Shown piece after piece: positions 61,711-64,000 of a DNA stretch of 64,000 bases. A program made the position numbers and the translations under genes. Under the pieces are notes generated by a model, which had not been told where the DNA came from, ran no database searches, and saw nothing but the letters and a program-made list of their open reading frames with translations. Numbering within the stretch: the first letter of the stretch is position 1; the number at the start of each line of letters is the position of its first letter. The stretch spans positions 310,001 through 374,000 of the forward strand of contig JADKJG010000005.1 of the NCBI GenBank assembly GCA_016722375.1, given 5' to 3'. The stretch comes from Bacteroidota bacterium (GTDB taxonomy: Bacteria > Bacteroidota > Bacteroidia > Chitinophagales > LD1).

Positions 61711-62826
61711 TTACAATGAGAAAGTGGTCACCACCGGATAGTGATCTGACAATGGCTTAGTAATCGTTCGGTATGAATTAATTTTTATCGAAGGTGAATA
61801 CAAATGATAATCAATTCTGAAAATGGACAGCCGATGAGCGTACGTCGCTCCAAAACCTTTCCCCTTTTCGATAAACGCATCGTTCAATCCCTCCTCCGCT
61901 GTTTTATAGGTATAGGAAACCGGTACATCATTAAAATCGCCGCAAAGAATTTTAAGTCCATTGAATTCATCCAGATGCTCTTTCACGGCATTCACCTGTA
62001 TCGAACGCCGGGTGTAGGCTCGTTTCATTTTGCGCACAATGCTTTTGATTCCCTGCAAGTTGGTTTGTTGCTTTGTTTCCAACGAATCGAGCGTGGCGTA
62101 ATCATCCTGACCCAAATGGATGGACTGAAAATGCACATTGAATAGCCGAAGGGTCTGACCCTTAATCTGAATATCGGCATAAATTCCTCCATTGCTTAAT
62201 GAATTGTCAAAATCAATCTTCCCTTTTTCACCAATCGGAAATTTTGAAAATATCGCCACGCCCCATTGCTGATTCAACAGATCAGTTTTCCAATTGTTTT
62301 TAGGAGCCTTTGTTTTATAAAACTTATACAAATCCACGTTCGGCGGAAAGTAATAGTAAGGATAGCCCAGCGTATCTCTGAAATATTCAAGGTTATGAAA
62401 AAACAGATTGTTGGTATAAAACTCCTGCATGCAAAGCACATCCGGTTGTTCTTTTTCAATCAAGGCCAACATCGTCGTGCGCGTTTCTTTGTTGTGACTC
62501 CAGTTATAGAGGTCAAAACTCTTTACATTCCAGGACATCAGTTTAATTCCTTCTTCCTTACTGTCCTCTTTGAAATTCATCGCAAAGGTGGACTGAATAA
62601 AAGACCAACTGAGCACAATAGCAAATAGCGGTAACAAGCCAAACCGGTCACGTTTAGCAATCCACAAAACCAGAAAGAAAAAATTCATCACCAGCACTAC
62701 CGGAAAAGCAAAGCCGATAAAAGCAAACTGCCAGTGTTTTGCCGGGTTAATATATGCCGCGAGGCAGGACGCCAACAACACCAACAGGGCAAGGATGTTC
62801 AATATTTTAAAAAAGCCTCGAAGCAT
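61711..62826 (-). CDS. Membrane-anchored endonuclease/exonuclease/phosphatase family protein
   Basis: This 371-residue protein has three N-terminal hydrophobic segments (ILNILALLVLLASCLAAYI, WQFAFIGFAFPVVLVMNFFF, LLPLFAIVLSWSFIQSTF) and then an EEP domain: KLMSWNVKSFDLYNW, PDVLCMQEFYTN, LRLFNVHFQSIHL, KILCGDFNDVPVSYTY and a final SDHYPVVTTF. The catalytic layout (N, E, H, D-x-N, DH) is complete. The substrate could be a phospholipid, nucleotide or DNA. Such genes in this phylum often stand next to rhomboid genes, as here. Confidence 0.88.
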   Translation of the reverse strand: MLRGFFKILNILALLVLLASCLAAYINPAKHWQFAFIGFAFPVVLVMNFFFLVLWIAKRDRFGLLPLFAIVLSWSFIQSTFAMNFKEDSKEEGIKLMSWNVKSFDLYNWSHNKETRTTMLALIEKEQPDVLCMQEFYTNNLFFHNLEYFRDTLGYPYYYFPPNVDLYKFYKTKAPKNNWKTDLLNQQWGVAIFSKFPIGEKGKIDFDNSLSNGGIYADIQIKGQTLRLFNVHFQSIHLGQDDYATLDSLETKQQTNLQGIKSIVRKMKRAYTRRSIQVNAVKEHLDEFNGLKILCGDFNDVPVSYTYKTAEEGLNDAFIEKGKGFGATYAHRLSIFRIDYHLYSPSIKINSYRTITKPLSDHYPVVTTFSL

Positions 62827-62906
62827 TATTTAGTTAGCGGTTAACGGATAGCAGTTGACAGAAACAGCCGTTCTATTTTTTCCGCGAAGTACCATCTGAC
62901 AACCAT

Positions 62907-63800
62907 TTACTTCTTAGAATAATGAAACAAAAAATCCTTTTCTTCTTTGGTCAGACCGTCATAACCTGAACGAGCTATTTTATCCAGAATAGCATCTACT
63001 CTCTCCTGCTCATTTCCTGAGCGGGGATGGTTCGTTTCGGAACGCTGCTGCGCACTGCGGTGCGTCACTTTCATTTTCGATGAGGGATTGAATAGTTCTT
63101 TCAAAAATTGAAAAAACCTTCTGAACGGACTGGTCAAATCCACGCCACTTCTCAGCGCTTTGATAAAAAGAAAACCACTTAAGGCTCCGCCCACATGCGC
63201 AATGTTGCCCCCGGGATTCCCCATCGGAATATTAATCACCCCTAAGAGCAACGATACCAGAGCGATGTACTTAATCTTCACATCCCCAATCAACAACAGC
63301 CGCATTTCGTGATCAGGGTTCAGCGTGGTGGCGCCAAAGACAATGGCAAACACGCTGGCCGACGCACCGAGCATGTACGAACTCTCCAACATGGGTTTAA
63401 ATACCGGAAGTACGTTGAAGGCCAAAATATAAAGCCCTGCCCCGGCCAATCCGCCGATGAGATAGAGCGGCAATATTTTTTTATCTCCCAAATACAAAAT
63501 AAAAATCTCGCCAAACCAATACAACCAAAGCATATTGAACAACACATGAAAAACTCCTTTATGCAAAAACATATAGGTCAAAACCGACCAAGGCTGTTTC
63601 ATCAGCAGTGATAGCGAAGCGGGTGCTTCCAGGTTGCTAATCAGCCATTCCATAAAGCTGTTGGTTTGAAACAGAAAACTGAAAAGTTGCAGCAAGCCCA
63701 CCGCCAGAAATACCCCGATGTTGGCGAAAATCAGCTTCACCACCACGTTGCCATAGCGGAACTTATATTTCAAATCACCGATCAAAGATTGCGTCAGCAT
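62907..63800 (-). CDS. Rhomboid-family intramembrane serine protease
   Basis: This 297-residue protease has six membrane segments and cleaves other membrane proteins inside the bilayer. The catalytic serine is S147 in LGASASVFAI and the histidine H202 in NIAHVGGALSGFLF; the early histidine-asparagine motif is HKGVFHVLFNMLWLYWFG. A charged C-terminal tail of about 80 residues follows. The ATG at 63800 overlaps the stop of the upstream rhomboid gene (TGATG), so translation is probably coupled; a TTG one codon earlier is less likely. Confidence 0.92.
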   Translation of the reverse strand: MLTQSLIGDLKYKFRYGNVVVKLIFANIGVFLAVGLLQLFSFLFQTNSFMEWLISNLEAPASLSLLMKQPWSVLTYMFLHKGVFHVLFNMLWLYWFGEIFILYLGDKKILPLYLIGGLAGAGLYILAFNVLPVFKPMLESSYMLGASASVFAIVFGATTLNPDHEMRLLLIGDVKIKYIALVSLLLGVINIPMGNPGGNIAHVGGALSGFLFIKALRSGVDLTSPFRRFFQFLKELFNPSSKMKVTHRSAQQRSETNHPRSGNEQERVDAILDKIARSGYDGLTKEEKDFLFHYSKK

Positions 63801-64000
63801 CAATAAAAATAATCGGTGTTTCGGCTCCAGTATTTCACCAATATGAAACCAAACAAAGCCCCGCCCAAGTGGGCAAAGTGTGCCACATTATCCCCCGAGT
63901 TCATATTAATCCCCAGGTAGAGTTCCAACAAAATATATCCTGTGATTAAATACTTTGCCTTGACCGGTACCGGAAAAAACAAAAGCATCAATTCCGTATT
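63800..64000 (-). CDS. Second rhomboid-family protease, C-terminal part only
   Basis: The frame enters from the right edge and encodes the last 66 residues: MLLFFPVPVKAKYLITGYIL, then NVAHFAHLGGALFGFILVKY. The FAHLGGALFGF stretch carries the catalytic histidine of rhomboids. The rest, including the serine, lies outside the window. It is the first of two tandem rhomboid genes. Confidence 0.88.
   Translation of the reverse strand, partial: NTELMLLFFPVPVKAKYLITGYILLELYLGINMNSGDNVAHFAHLGGALFGFILVKYWSRNTDYFY

Overview
The window reads as chromosomal DNA of a Bacteroidota bacterium, probably of the Chitinophagales/Sphingobacteriales type. It has type IX secretion (T9SS) cargo proteins with type A and type B sorting domains, a PorP/SprF outer-membrane protein, a cysteine-free L32, a fused alpha/beta 2-oxoacid dehydrogenase E1, and several promoter-like TAnnTTTG boxes. 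The DNA is moderately AT-rich. I see no tRNA, rRNA, prophage, insertion sequence or CRISPR/cas locus.

Layout. 1-5.4 kb: end of a glycosyltransferase gene, a T9SS type B surface protein, lptB and a GH3-family gene. 5.4-11.4 kb: one giant T9SS type A surface protein with a long internal duplication. 11.4-15 kb: a lycopene-cyclase-like FAD enzyme and an unknown duplicated protein, set in repeat-rich spacers. 15-19.3 kb: PorP/SprF, a polymerase-like membrane protein, a DegT aminotransferase and an MBL hydrolase. 19.3-25.8 kb: a minus-strand polysaccharide cluster (epimerase, fucosyltransferase-like GT11, DUF616, FkbM-like methyltransferase, Wzt, Wzm, and the remnant of another methyltransferase). 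26-29.4 kb: mfd with three frame lesions. 29.8-35.2 kb: xylose uptake and catabolism (xylGF divergent from xylBA, no permease gene). 35.3-38.7 kb: a MauG/MbnH-like di-heme peroxidase with an MbnP-like lipoprotein, and a flippase. 39.1-45.7 kb: a MoxR ATPase with an internal deletion, a HicAB module, a PurF-like enzyme, an OmpA-family protein, and DUF177-rpmF. 45.8-51.3 kb: MATE exporter, PBP1A, uvrC. 51.9-64 kb: SCO1/DUF420 oxidase-assembly genes, E1 dehydrogenase, Kbl, TrhO, an M28 glutaminyl-cyclase-like lipoprotein, GxxExxY, cysS, an EEP phosphatase and two rhomboid proteases.

The most unusual content is not a protein. Four intergenic tracts (13730-13855, 20476-20706, 29398-29628, 51425-51677) are head-to-tail arrays of degenerate units with a strict 21-bp period. 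The unit sequence differs completely between arrays, but the period is the same and equals two turns of B-DNA. In the two clearest arrays most units carry a short dyad whose arms change together. Each array lies just 3' of a gene. I do not recognise this as a described element. Separately, there are three copies of a near-perfect palindrome (arms AACTACAAAAGTCTT / AAGACTTTTGTAGTT) and two other palindromic repeat types.

Six frame lesions break four otherwise conserved genes: mfd (twice shifted plus one amber), uvrC, cysS and the di-heme peroxidase. All five shifts look like the loss of one base in a homopolymer. Since cysS should be essential, sequencing error is the simplest explanation, though genuine decay of the repair genes cannot be excluded from this sequence alone.
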